Assembly: GCF_000423325.1 (NCBI RefSeq)
Contig: NZ_AUHT01000011.1
Coordinates: 124,001-188,000, forward strand
Origin: Lysobacter defluvii IMMIB APB-9 = DSM 18482
GTDB lineage: Bacteria; Pseudomonadota; Gammaproteobacteria; Xanthomonadales; Xanthomonadaceae
Reading direction: 5' to 3'
Length of the DNA: 64,000 nucleotides
Shown here: positions 56,397 to 64,000 of the stretch, piece by piece
Layout of the letters: the number at the start of each line of letters is the position of its first letter
How positions within the stretch are numbered: position 1 is the stretch's first letter
Notes under the pieces: generated by a model
Told to the model about the DNA's origin: nothing
Seen by the model: the letters and a program-made list of their open reading frames with translations, nothing else
Databases searched by the model: none
Program-made: the position numbers and the translations under genes

Positions 56397-57519
56397 GCCC
56401 TGCCTCCAGTGCCAGTGACTGCAACAGCCGGTCGAAGTCGGCGGCCACGGCGGCCGGGTCCAGGCCGCCGGTCGCCCGGCGCGCCGCCACGCCCATTGCC
56501 CGGCGCAGTTCCGCCTCCGTTGCCAGATGGACGCAGGCGGAGACGAATGCGTCCTCCGCGCCCGGCGGGACCGTGACGCCATTGCGCCCGTCGGCCACGT
56601 GCTCGCCGGCGGCGCCGGTGGCGTGTGCCACCACGGGCAGGCCGCTGGCCATCGCCTCCAGGGTGACGTTGCCAAAGGTCTCGGTGAGGCTGGGGAATAC
56701 GAACAGGTCGGCCGAGGCGTAGTGGCGCGCCAGGTCGGCGCCACGGCGGGTACCGGCGAAGACCAGGTCCGGGTGCCGGCGGGCGAGGGCGTCGCGCAGC
56801 GGCCCGTCGCCCACCAGCACCATCCGGGCACCCGGAAGCCGTGCCCGCACGGCGCGATGGGCACGGATCGCCAGCGCGAGGTTCTTTTCCGGTGCCAGTC
56901 GCCCGACATGCAGCAGCACCGGGTCGTCGGGACCCGCGTTCCAGCCGGCACGCAGGTCGCGATCGCGGTGGGAGGGGCGGAACTGCGCGGTATCGACGGC
57001 CCGTGCCAGGCGCCGGACCTGCCGGAAGCCGAGCGCGGCCAGTTCCTCCTGGAGCTCCCTGGTCGGAACCAGGGTCGCCTGTCCGCGGTTGTGGAAGTGG
57101 CGCATCCACGCCAGCGCGACTCCCCGCAGCAGCCCGGCACCGTAGGCACCCATGTAGTGGTCGAAACGGGTGTGCAGCCCGGTGGCCACCGGGATGCCCA
57201 GGGCGCGCGCGGCATCGAGGGCCGAGTTGCCCAGGGGGCCCTCGGTGGCGACGTACACCGCGTCGGGGCGCTCGAGCCCCCACGCGCGCCGCAGCATCGC
57301 GCCGGCGGGACGGCCCATGCGCAGGCCGGGGTAGCGCGGGAGCGGCAGGCTGCCCACCAGGCGGGTTCCCAGGGGCGCGACCTGGTTGCGCGACTGCCGT
57401 GGCCGCACCACGGTGACGCGGTGGCCACGCGCCTCCAGGCCCCCGGCCAGCGCCCGCACGGTGAGTGCGACGCCGTTCACCTCGGGAGGCCAGGTCTCGC
57501 TGATGATTGCGTAGTGCAT
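56374..57519 (-). CDS. GT4-type glycosyltransferase
   Basis: 381 residues. Entry SETWPPEVNGVALTVRALAGGLEARGHRVTVV, VLLHVGRLAPEKNLALAI and the E-x7-E box TETFGNVTLEAMASGLPVVAH fit retaining family-4 glycosyltransferases, close to glycolipid mannosyl- or glucosyltransferases (MgtA/sqdX-like). With the PAP2 phosphatase it may build a membrane glycolipid. The acceptor is unknown. Confidence 0.88.
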   Translation of the reverse strand: MHYAIISETWPPEVNGVALTVRALAGGLEARGHRVTVVRPRQSRNQVAPLGTRLVGSLPLPRYPGLRMGRPAGAMLRRAWGLERPDAVYVATEGPLGNSALDAARALGIPVATGLHTRFDHYMGAYGAGLLRGVALAWMRHFHNRGQATLVPTRELQEELAALGFRQVRRLARAVDTAQFRPSHRDRDLRAGWNAGPDDPVLLHVGRLAPEKNLALAIRAHRAVRARLPGARMVLVGDGPLRDALARRHPDLVFAGTRRGADLARHYASADLFVFPSLTETFGNVTLEAMASGLPVVAHATGAAGEHVADGRNGVTVPPGAEDAFVSACVHLATEAELRRAMGVAARRATGGLDPAAVAADFDRLLQSLALEAGHGSRSFA

Positions 57520-57718
57520 GGCGCCCTCCAGTGCACCCAGCGTGGCGGCGGGGCATGACGCGGGGATGGCGTGGGGATGACCGTGCGGTGTCTCCCGGAC
57601 GCGTTCTTCGCGCCGTCTTTACACCCGTATCGGCAAAGTTCCGCGGTTTGCTTGGGCGTACCCCGGGCACGCCGGTTTTCCCGCTTCCCAGACTGCCATT
57701 CCCCACTTTTCGCCTTTG

Positions 57719-59242
57719 ATGAACCGACGAGACCTGCTCGCCGCCAGTTTGTGCCTGCCGATCGCCGCGCTGGGTGGCGGCGGAGCATGGGCGCGCGCCC
57801 TGGTGGAGGCCGCGCCGGCGACCGGTGGCGGGTTCGACGAGGGGACGGTGCCGTCGATTGCGCGCGGGCTCGCGGTGCGGCCGTGGCAGGCGCCGGCCGG
57901 TTCGCTGCCGTCGTGGCTGGAAGGCATGGATTACGACGCCTGGCGCGACATCCGCTTCGATCCCGCGCGCGCTCTGTGGAACGGCCAGGGGCGCGGGTTC
58001 ACGGCGCAGTTCTTCCATCCCGGCTTCCTGTTCCGCGAAACGGTCCAGGTGCACGAGGTGGCGGATGGCCACGCGCGCAGGATCGACTACGCGCCGGGGC
58101 TGTTCGACTTCGGGGCCAATCCGGTGCCCCGCGGCGCCGGCGGCGCGCCCGCGGACGGGTTCGCGGGCTTCCGCCTGCATGCCGCGCTGAACCGGCCCGA
58201 CTACCTCGACGAGGTGTGCGCGTTCCTGGGTGGCAGCTACTTCCGCGCGGTCGCCCGCGGACAGCTCTACGGCCTCTCCGCGCGCGGGCTTGCGCTGCGT
58301 ACCGCGGACCCGGAAGGCGAGGAGTTCCCGCGGTTCACCTCGTTCTGGATCGAGCGCCCGGCGCCCGGCGCCACCCAGGTGGTGGTGCATGCACTGCTGG
58401 ACAGCCCTTCGGTCGCGGGCGCCTACCGGTTCGCGATCACGCCCGGAGCGGAAACCGTCATGGACGTGCGCTCGCGCCTGTATCCCCGGGTGCGCCTGGA
58501 CAAGGCGGGGATCGCGCCGCTGACCAGCATGTTCCAGTTCGACGCCAGCGACCGCGGCGGGTTCGATGACTACCGCGCGGCGGTGCACGACTCCGACGGC
58601 CTGGCGCTGTGGACCGGCGCGGGCGAGCAGCTGTGGCGCCCGCTGGCGAACCCGGCGGTGCTGCAGGAAAGCACCTTCGCCGACCGCGATCCCCGCGGCT
58701 TCGGCCTGATGCAGCGCAAGCGCCGGTTCACCGACTTCGGCGACGCCGAGGCCCGCTACGAGCGCCGGCCGAGCCTGTGGGTGGAGCCCGGGGCCGGCTG
58801 GGGCGCCGGCCAGGTCCACCTGGTCGAGATCCCGACCGCGGACGAGTACCTGGACAACATCGTGGCGTTCTGGCGCCCCGACGCGCCGCTGGAGCCGGGG
58901 CGCGAGCACCTGTTCGAGTACCGCCTGCACTGGTGCGATGCGCACGACTGGAACCCGGGCCTGGCCCGGGTGACCGCCACCGCGACCGGCGCCCTGCCCG
59001 AGGGCGGGCGGCGGTTCGTCGTCGACCTGGCGGCGACCGATGGCGACGCGGAGCCGGTGCCCGAGGTGCTTGCCGACCGCGGCCGCGTCGACAACCCCTC
59101 GCTGCAGCGCCTGCCCCACGGCGGCTGGCGCCTTGCCTTCGAACTCCACCCCGGCGGGGAGCCGGTGGTGGAACTGCGCGCCCGGCTGCTGGGCGCGTCC
59201 CTCGATCCACTTTCGGAAACATGGTTGTACCGATGGACGTAA
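57719..59242 (+). CDS. opgD: Periplasmic glucan biosynthesis protein OpgD (Tat-exported)
   Basis: 507 residues. A twin-arginine signal MNRRDLLAASLCLPIAALGG marks it as OpgD-type rather than Sec-exported OpgG. The mature part has FHPGFLFRETVQVHEV, FTSFWIERP, DYRAAVHDSDGLALWTGAGE and QLMQRKRRFTDFGDAEARYERRPSLWVEP-type segments of the MdoG family. It tailors osmoregulated periplasmic glucans made by OpgH. A TTG one codon upstream could be the start. The 199-base gap before it holds no gene; I see no clear promoter there. Confidence 0.93.
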   Translation: MNRRDLLAASLCLPIAALGGGGAWARALVEAAPATGGGFDEGTVPSIARGLAVRPWQAPAGSLPSWLEGMDYDAWRDIRFDPARALWNGQGRGFTAQFFHPGFLFRETVQVHEVADGHARRIDYAPGLFDFGANPVPRGAGGAPADGFAGFRLHAALNRPDYLDEVCAFLGGSYFRAVARGQLYGLSARGLALRTADPEGEEFPRFTSFWIERPAPGATQVVVHALLDSPSVAGAYRFAITPGAETVMDVRSRLYPRVRLDKAGIAPLTSMFQFDASDRGGFDDYRAAVHDSDGLALWTGAGEQLWRPLANPAVLQESTFADRDPRGFGLMQRKRRFTDFGDAEARYERRPSLWVEPGAGWGAGQVHLVEIPTADEYLDNIVAFWRPDAPLEPGREHLFEYRLHWCDAHDWNPGLARVTATATGALPEGGRRFVVDLAATDGDAEPVPEVLADRGRVDNPSLQRLPHGGWRLAFELHPGGEPVVELRARLLGASLDPLSETWLYRWT

Positions 59243-61158
59243 TGGAACATACGACTGACTCACCCCTGCTGCCGGCGGAGTCCCCGCTGGAGATGCCGGT
59301 GGCTTCCCTGGACGAGCACGCACCGGCACCGGTGTCCGTGCCGGGTGCGCCGCGCGACCTGGCCTGGCGCCGGCTGTTCGTGTTCGGCGGCACCGCCGCG
59401 CTGACCGGGTACTCCGTCTACCAGCTGTGGTGGGCGCTGCGTCCGGGCGGGGTGGGGGTGCTGGAATGGCTCGCGCTGGTGCTGTTCGCGGCCCTGTTCG
59501 TCTGGGTCGCGCAGAGCTTCGTTAGCGCCGTGGCAGGCTTTGCGCTGATCGTGCACGGCTACCGCCGCCCGGAGCGGCTGGGGCTGATCGAGGGCGCCGC
59601 GCTGCCGAGGCTGACGACCCGGACCGCACTGCTCGCCCCGACCTACAACGAGGACCCGGACCGGGTCATGGCGGGCCTGCAGGCGATTTATGAGTCCCTG
59701 CAGTCCACCGGCCGGCTTGAGCACTTCGACTTCTTCGTGCTCAGCGACAGCACCCGGCCGGAAATCCGCGCCCGCGAGCGGGTGGCGTTCCAGTCGCTGC
59801 GCGAGCGCACCGGTGGCCATGCCCGCCTGTTCTACCGGCACCGCAGCGAGAATACCGAGCGCAAGGCCGGCAACATCGCCGAGTGGGTGCGCCGCTTCGG
59901 TGGTGCCTACCCGCACTTCCTGATCCTCGACGCCGACAGCCTGATGACCGGCAAGTGCCTGGTGCGGCTGGCGCGGGCGATGGAGCGGCACCCGCGGGTG
60001 GCGCTGATCCAGACGCTGCCGATCGTGGTCAACGGCAACACCCTGTTCGCGCGCATGCAGCAGTTCGCCGGGCGCGTGTACGGCCAGGTGCTGGCGGTGG
60101 GGAACGCGTGGTGGCACGGCACCGAGGGCAACTACTGGGGCCACAACGCGATCCTGCGCACCCGCGCCTTCGCCGCCTGCGCCGGGCTCCCGACGCTGCG
60201 CGGGCCGCGGCCGTTCGGCGGCCACGTGCTCAGCCACGACTTCGTCGAGGCCGCGCTGCTGCGCCGCGCAGGCTGGGCCGTGCATCTGGTCGCCAACCTG
60301 GGCGGGAGCTTCGAGGAAGGCCCGCCGTCGCTGACCGACATGCTGGTGCGCGACCGCCGCTGGTGCCAGGGCAACCTGCAGCATGGCGGCGTGATCCCCG
60401 CCCGCGGGCTGCACTGGGTTGGGCGCTGGCACATGCTGACCGGCATCGGCCATTACCTGACCGCGCCGCTGTGGGCGATGCTGATCGTGATCGGCCTGCT
60501 GCTGACCGGCGCCGGCGGCGCGTTCGCGCCGGCGCAATGGGACGGGCCGGCCGGCGCGGAGCGGTTCCTGGCGGTGTTCGGCCTGACGATGGTGCTGCTG
60601 CTGGGGCCCAAGCTGCTGGGCTTCACCCTGGCGTTCTTCGATCCGTGGGCACGGCGGCGCAGTGGCGGCGCCGTCCGGATGCTGGCGAGCATGCTGCTGG
60701 AGACCGCGCTGACCACCCTGCTGGCGCCGATCACCATGTACGTGCAGACCCGCGGCGTCGCCGAGGTGCTGGCCGGGCGCGACTCGGGGTGGGAGAGCCA
60801 GCGCCGCGACGACGGCACGCTGCCGTGGCCGGTGCTGGCGCGGCGCTATGCCGGCGTGACCGGCGCAGGGGCCGTCGGGGGTGTTTGCGCGCTGCTCATC
60901 TCGCCGCCGCTGGCCCTGTGGATGTCGCCGGTGATCGCCGGGATGGTGCTGTCGATCCCGCTGGTCGCGTTCACTACCGCGCCGGGACCCTCGGCGTGGC
61001 TGCGGCGCGTCGGCCTGTTCGCCACCGCCGAGGAAACCGCGCCGCACCCGGTACTGGTACGCGCCCACCAGCTGCGCGCGCAGATCGCGCCGGCCCCCGA
61101 GCCGCTGCCCGGGGTCAGCGAGTCCGGATCCGCAGCTCCAGCCCGAGCGCTCTCATAG
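59242..61158 (+). CDS. opgH: Glucans biosynthesis glucosyltransferase
   Basis: 638 residues, GT2 membrane glucosyltransferase. LAPTYNEDPDRVMAGLQA, DxD LILDADSLM, HLVANLGGSFEEGPPSL and QxxRW in RDRRWCQGNLQHGG, with several C-terminal helices. It makes the beta-1,2-glucan backbone from UDP-glucose. Start chosen at the TAATG overlap with opgD; MDVMEH, three codons earlier, is possible. The last 44 bases overlap ppx on the other strand. Confidence 0.95.
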   Translation: MEHTTDSPLLPAESPLEMPVASLDEHAPAPVSVPGAPRDLAWRRLFVFGGTAALTGYSVYQLWWALRPGGVGVLEWLALVLFAALFVWVAQSFVSAVAGFALIVHGYRRPERLGLIEGAALPRLTTRTALLAPTYNEDPDRVMAGLQAIYESLQSTGRLEHFDFFVLSDSTRPEIRARERVAFQSLRERTGGHARLFYRHRSENTERKAGNIAEWVRRFGGAYPHFLILDADSLMTGKCLVRLARAMERHPRVALIQTLPIVVNGNTLFARMQQFAGRVYGQVLAVGNAWWHGTEGNYWGHNAILRTRAFAACAGLPTLRGPRPFGGHVLSHDFVEAALLRRAGWAVHLVANLGGSFEEGPPSLTDMLVRDRRWCQGNLQHGGVIPARGLHWVGRWHMLTGIGHYLTAPLWAMLIVIGLLLTGAGGAFAPAQWDGPAGAERFLAVFGLTMVLLLGPKLLGFTLAFFDPWARRRSGGAVRMLASMLLETALTTLLAPITMYVQTRGVAEVLAGRDSGWESQRRDDGTLPWPVLARRYAGVTGAGAVGGVCALLISPPLALWMSPVIAGMVLSIPLVAFTTAPGPSAWLRRVGLFATAEETAPHPVLVRAHQLRAQIAPAPEPLPGVSESGSAAPARALS

Positions 61159-62662
61159 CGGCCGGCTCGTCCTCCAGGTCCGCGCGCAGCAGCGGACGGG
61201 CCTGGAGCCAGCGCTCCTGGAACCCGAGCTCGAGCACCTCGCCCTCCGCCCGTGCTTCCAGCAGCGGGATCGGGTCGGCCTCGTGGCCGCGGTGGATCAG
61301 CACCGCCAGCCGCAACAGCGCGGCGTTGTGCCGGGCGGCCCGCAGCAGCCGGTCCGGGAGCACGTCGAAGGCGTGCTTGGGGATCTTGCGCCGCTGGGTC
61401 CGCACCAGCGCCGCCAGGTACTGCTGCTGCTGGCGCGAGAAACCGGCGATGTCGGAGTGTTCCACCACGTAGGCGCCGTGCACGTGGTACTGGCTGTGGG
61501 CGATGGTCAGCCCCAGCTCGTGCAGCCGCGCGGCGCGCGCCAGCAGCAGCCGGTCGTCGTGGTCCAGCAGCCAGGCACCGGCGAGCTGGTCGAACAGGCG
61601 CAGGGCCGTGGCCTCGACGCGCAGGGCCTGCTCGCGATCGATGCCGTAGCGCTGGACCATGGCGTCGACCGCCGCATCGCGGGGGTCGTCGGCGCCGCCG
61701 CGGCCGACCATGTCGTGCAGCACGCCCTCGCGCATCGCCGCCTTGCTGGTCATCAGCCGCTCCAGGCCCAGCGCCTGGAAGGCGGCCTCCATCACCAGCA
61801 GCCCGCCGGCGATGATCGGCCGGCGCTCGTCGTTCAGCCCGGGCAGGTCGATGGCGTCGATCCGGCGGGCGGCCAGCAGCGCGTCGCGCACGCGCGGCAG
61901 CGCCGCCGCGGTGATCGCCCCCTTGGTCAGTCCCATCGCGGCGCAGATGGCGCCGATGGCCTTGGCGGTGCCCGACGAGCCGATCGCATCGTCCCAGCCC
62001 CGCGCCCGGAAGTGCACCGCGAACTGCTGGAACTCGGCCAGCACCTCGGTCCGGGCGTCCTCCCAGCGGCCGCGGTCCAGCCGCCCGTCGGCGAAGAAGC
62101 GGCGGGTGGTGGCGATCGAGCCGGCCTGCAGGCTCTCGCGCTCGAGCGGGTCCAGGCCGCTGCCGATGATGAACTCGGTGGAGCCGCCGCCGATGTCGAT
62201 CACCAGCCGCAGCTTGCCCGGTGCGGGCGGTTGCGCGTGGGCGACGCCCAGGTACACCAGCCGCGCCTCCTCGCGCCCGGAGACCACCTCGATGGCGTGG
62301 CCCAGCGCGCTCTCGGCCGGCATCAGGAAGGCCTGGGGGACGGCGAGCCGGCGCACGGTGTTGGTCGCCAAGGCGCGTACCCGGTGCGGCGGGATGTCGC
62401 GGATCCGCTGGCCGAACCGCGACAGGCAGTCGAAGGCGCGGGCCCGCGCCTCGCGGCTGAGCGTGCCGCGGGCATCCAGGCCCTCGCCAAGGCGCACGGT
62501 CTCGCGCAGGCGGTCGACCACGCGCAACTGGCCCAGCAGGTACTGCGCCACCACCATGTGGAAGCTGTTGGAGCCCAGGTCGATGGCGGCCACCAGTTCG
62601 CCGTCCTGCAGCGGCGTGGCCATCCCGGGCAGGGGGGGCTGCCCCGAAGCGCGTGCGTTCAT
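61115..62662 (-). CDS. ppx: Exopolyphosphatase (Ppx/GppA family)
   Basis: 515 residues. VAAIDLGSNSFHMVV, ALATNTVRRL, LVIDIGGGSTEFIIG (phosphate loop) and an HD-type C-terminal domain (LLARAARLHELGLTIAHSQYHVHGAYVV). It degrades polyphosphate or pppGpp. Its start overlaps the ppk stop by four bases. Confidence 0.95.
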   Translation of the reverse strand: MNARASGQPPLPGMATPLQDGELVAAIDLGSNSFHMVVAQYLLGQLRVVDRLRETVRLGEGLDARGTLSREARARAFDCLSRFGQRIRDIPPHRVRALATNTVRRLAVPQAFLMPAESALGHAIEVVSGREEARLVYLGVAHAQPPAPGKLRLVIDIGGGSTEFIIGSGLDPLERESLQAGSIATTRRFFADGRLDRGRWEDARTEVLAEFQQFAVHFRARGWDDAIGSSGTAKAIGAICAAMGLTKGAITAAALPRVRDALLAARRIDAIDLPGLNDERRPIIAGGLLVMEAAFQALGLERLMTSKAAMREGVLHDMVGRGGADDPRDAAVDAMVQRYGIDREQALRVEATALRLFDQLAGAWLLDHDDRLLLARAARLHELGLTIAHSQYHVHGAYVVEHSDIAGFSRQQQQYLAALVRTQRRKIPKHAFDVLPDRLLRAARHNAALLRLAVLIHRGHEADPIPLLEARAEGEVLELGFQERWLQARPLLRADLEDEPAAMRALGLELRIRTR

Positions 62663-64000
62663 CCGTTGATCCGGGCCAGCAGCCAGGCCTGGGCGGAGTG
62701 CGGAGGCTGGTCGCCGGGCTCGGCCTGGACGTAGCTTCCGTCGGGCTGGAGCTCCCAGGCGTTGACGTTGTCGGCCAGGTAGTTGGCCAGTCCCTCCTCG
62801 TACACGCGATTGGCCAGCACCGGGTCCAGGATCGGGAAGCAGGCCTCCACCCGCCGCAGCAGGTTGCGCTCCAGCCAATCCGCGCTGGCGCAGAAGAGTT
62901 CCGGCGCGCCGTCGTTGCCGAACCAGTAGATGCGGCTGTGCTCCAGGAAGCGGCCGACGATCGAGCGCACCCGGATGTTCTCGCTCACGCCCGGGATACC
63001 GGGGCGCAGCGTGCAGGCGCCGCGGACGATCAGGTCGATCGACACCCCCGCCTGGGAGGCGCGGTACAGCGCCCGGATCACCGCCGGTTCGTTGAGAGCG
63101 TTCATCTTGGCGATGATGCGGCCGGGCCGTCCCTCGCGCGCGTGCGCGGTCTCTCGCTTGATCCGCCGCAGCAGCCCGCGGTGCAGGGTGAAGGGCGACT
63201 GCATCATCTGCTGGAGCCGCGGCGGCGGCGACAGGCCCGACAGCTGCTGGAAGATCTGCTGCACGTCCCCGGCCACCTGCGGGTGCGCGGTCATCAGCCC
63301 GATGTCGGTGTACGCGCGCGCGGTGCCGGCGTGGTAGTTGCCGGTCCCCAGGTGCACGTAGCGGCGCAGCCGGCGGCCCTCGCGCCGCACCACCAGCATC
63401 ATCTTGGCGTGGGTCTTGAAGCCGAACACCCCGTACACCACCTGGATGCCGGCTTCCTGCATGCGGTTGGCGAAGCCGAGGTTGGCCTCCTCGTCGAAGC
63501 GCGCGCGCAACTCGACCACCGCGGTGACGTCCTTGCCATTGCGCGCGGCCTGGATCAGGGCCTCGACGATCTGCGAGCCCTCGCCGGAGCGGTACAGCGT
63601 CTGCTTGATCGCCAGCACCGACGGATCCTCGGCGGCCTGCCGGACCAGCTCGAGCACCGGGCTGAAGGAGTCGAACGGGTGGTGCAGCAACACGTCGCCG
63701 GCGGCGATCGTGTCGAACATGGCGTCCGAGCCGGGCAGGGAGCGCGGCTGGAAGGAGGGGAACTTCAGGTCGGGGCGGTCGGCCAGCTCGTACACCTTGA
63801 TGACCCGGTTGAGGTTCACCGGGCCATCGATGTGGTAGACCGCGTCCTCGCCCAGTCCGAACTTCTCCAGCAGGCTGCGTACCAGGGCGGTTGGGCAGTC
63901 ACGCGCGATCTCCAGCCGTACCGGTCGCAGGAAATCACGGCCGACCAGTTCGTCGCGCAGGGCCATGGCGAGGTTGTCGACCTCCTCCTCGTCGAACTCC
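62659..64000 (-). CDS. ppk: Polyphosphate kinase; 5' part outside the window
   Basis: 447 codons of the C-terminal two thirds. FKTHAKMMLVVRREGRRLRR holds the autophosphorylated His of Ppk1, and FLEHSRIYWFGNDG the second conserved His. It forms polyphosphate from ATP. The frame is open to the window edge with no start yet reached. Coupled to ppx by ATGA, a make-and-break pair. Confidence 0.96.
   Translation of the reverse strand, partial: EFDEEEVDNLAMALRDELVGRDFLRPVRLEIARDCPTALVRSLLEKFGLGEDAVYHIDGPVNLNRVIKVYELADRPDLKFPSFQPRSLPGSDAMFDTIAAGDVLLHHPFDSFSPVLELVRQAAEDPSVLAIKQTLYRSGEGSQIVEALIQAARNGKDVTAVVELRARFDEEANLGFANRMQEAGIQVVYGVFGFKTHAKMMLVVRREGRRLRRYVHLGTGNYHAGTARAYTDIGLMTAHPQVAGDVQQIFQQLSGLSPPPRLQQMMQSPFTLHRGLLRRIKRETAHAREGRPGRIIAKMNALNEPAVIRALYRASQAGVSIDLIVRGACTLRPGIPGVSENIRVRSIVGRFLEHSRIYWFGNDGAPELFCASADWLERNLLRRVEACFPILDPVLANRVYEEGLANYLADNVNAWELQPDGSYVQAEPGDQPPHSAQAWLLARING

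Noticed and set aside
56249-59329. 1026-codon minus-strand open frame across the glycosyltransferase and opgD
   Set aside because: Out of frame with the glycosyltransferase and PAP2 genes on the same strand and antisense to opgD; no protein-like features.

Overview
The window is 64 kb of very GC-rich, densely packed chromosomal DNA. Gene content, neighbour order and a dispersed palindromic repeat (consensus beginning CTCATCCGCCCTTCGGGC) point to a gammaproteobacterium of the Lysobacteraceae/Xanthomonadaceae, probably a Luteimonas-, Lysobacter- or Pseudoxanthomonas-like organism. This placement is inferred from recognised protein families, not from a marker gene. I see no rRNA, tRNA, CRISPR array, prophage or insertion sequence.

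Layout. 1-3.1 kb: most of gcvP (minus strand) behind a tandem glycine riboswitch with its own TATAAT box. 3.1-5.6 kb: a minus-strand cluster of four small membrane or envelope-stress-like proteins (glycine zipper, DUF3618, holin-like, Ala/Thr/Gly-rich). 5.8-11.9 kb: small metabolic genes (histidine phosphatase with NAD(P)HX dehydratase, TPR protein, YfcE-type phosphoesterase, OBAP-like lipoprotein, TSUP permease, YgiD-type dioxygenase). 12.0-15.4 kb: a class-3-type lipase with a long low-complexity tail, an ankyrin-repeat lipoprotein and an alpha/beta hydrolase; this is the most accessory-looking part of the window. 15.4-22.2 kb: acyl-CoA ligase, a GntA-like/DUF1989 pair, CDF transporter, an NAD(P)-binding/macro-domain pair, and a Bcr/CflA efflux pump with an 11-residue leader ORF. 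22.3-28.0 kb: M2 (ACE-like) peptidase, YrbL-like protein, a HExxH protein, and minE-minD-minC-GNAT. 28.2-31.4 kb: NarL-type two-component pair and an SRPBCC protein ending in a strong terminator. 31.4-43.9 kb: housekeeping genes including purT, bpt, tesB, an amidase and rlmKL. 44.0-49.1 kb: the potFGHI polyamine ABC operon, divergent from a TorF-family porin. 49.2-57.5 kb: pirin, mfd, GNAT, rlmJ, PAP2 phosphatase and a GT4 glycosyltransferase. 57.7-64.0 kb: opgD-opgH (periplasmic glucans), convergent with ppx-ppk (polyphosphate).

Functional links. Many pairs share ATGA, GTGA or TAATG overlaps, indicating translational coupling: NNRD pair, GntA/DUF1989, NAD(P)/macro, GNAT-minC, HK-RR, pot operon, EEP-bpt, hydrolase-rlmKL, opgDH, ppk-ppx. 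The potFGHI transporter and the divergent TorF porin could form one envelope-crossing uptake route.

Most notable. (1) Palindromic repeats lie in frame inside three conserved housekeeping genes: gcvP, mfd (two units) and rlmKL. Each appears to sit in a loop or linker without breaking the gene, resembling the Rickettsia palindromic elements in principle. (2) A lipase/ankyrin-lipoprotein pair looks like a toxin/immunity module but has no recognised secretion signal. (3) A heme-oxygenase-like N-hydroxylase is coupled to a DUF1989 protein, suggesting chemistry on a guanidino compound. (4) A short Arg-rich leader ORF is fused by TGATG to an efflux pump.
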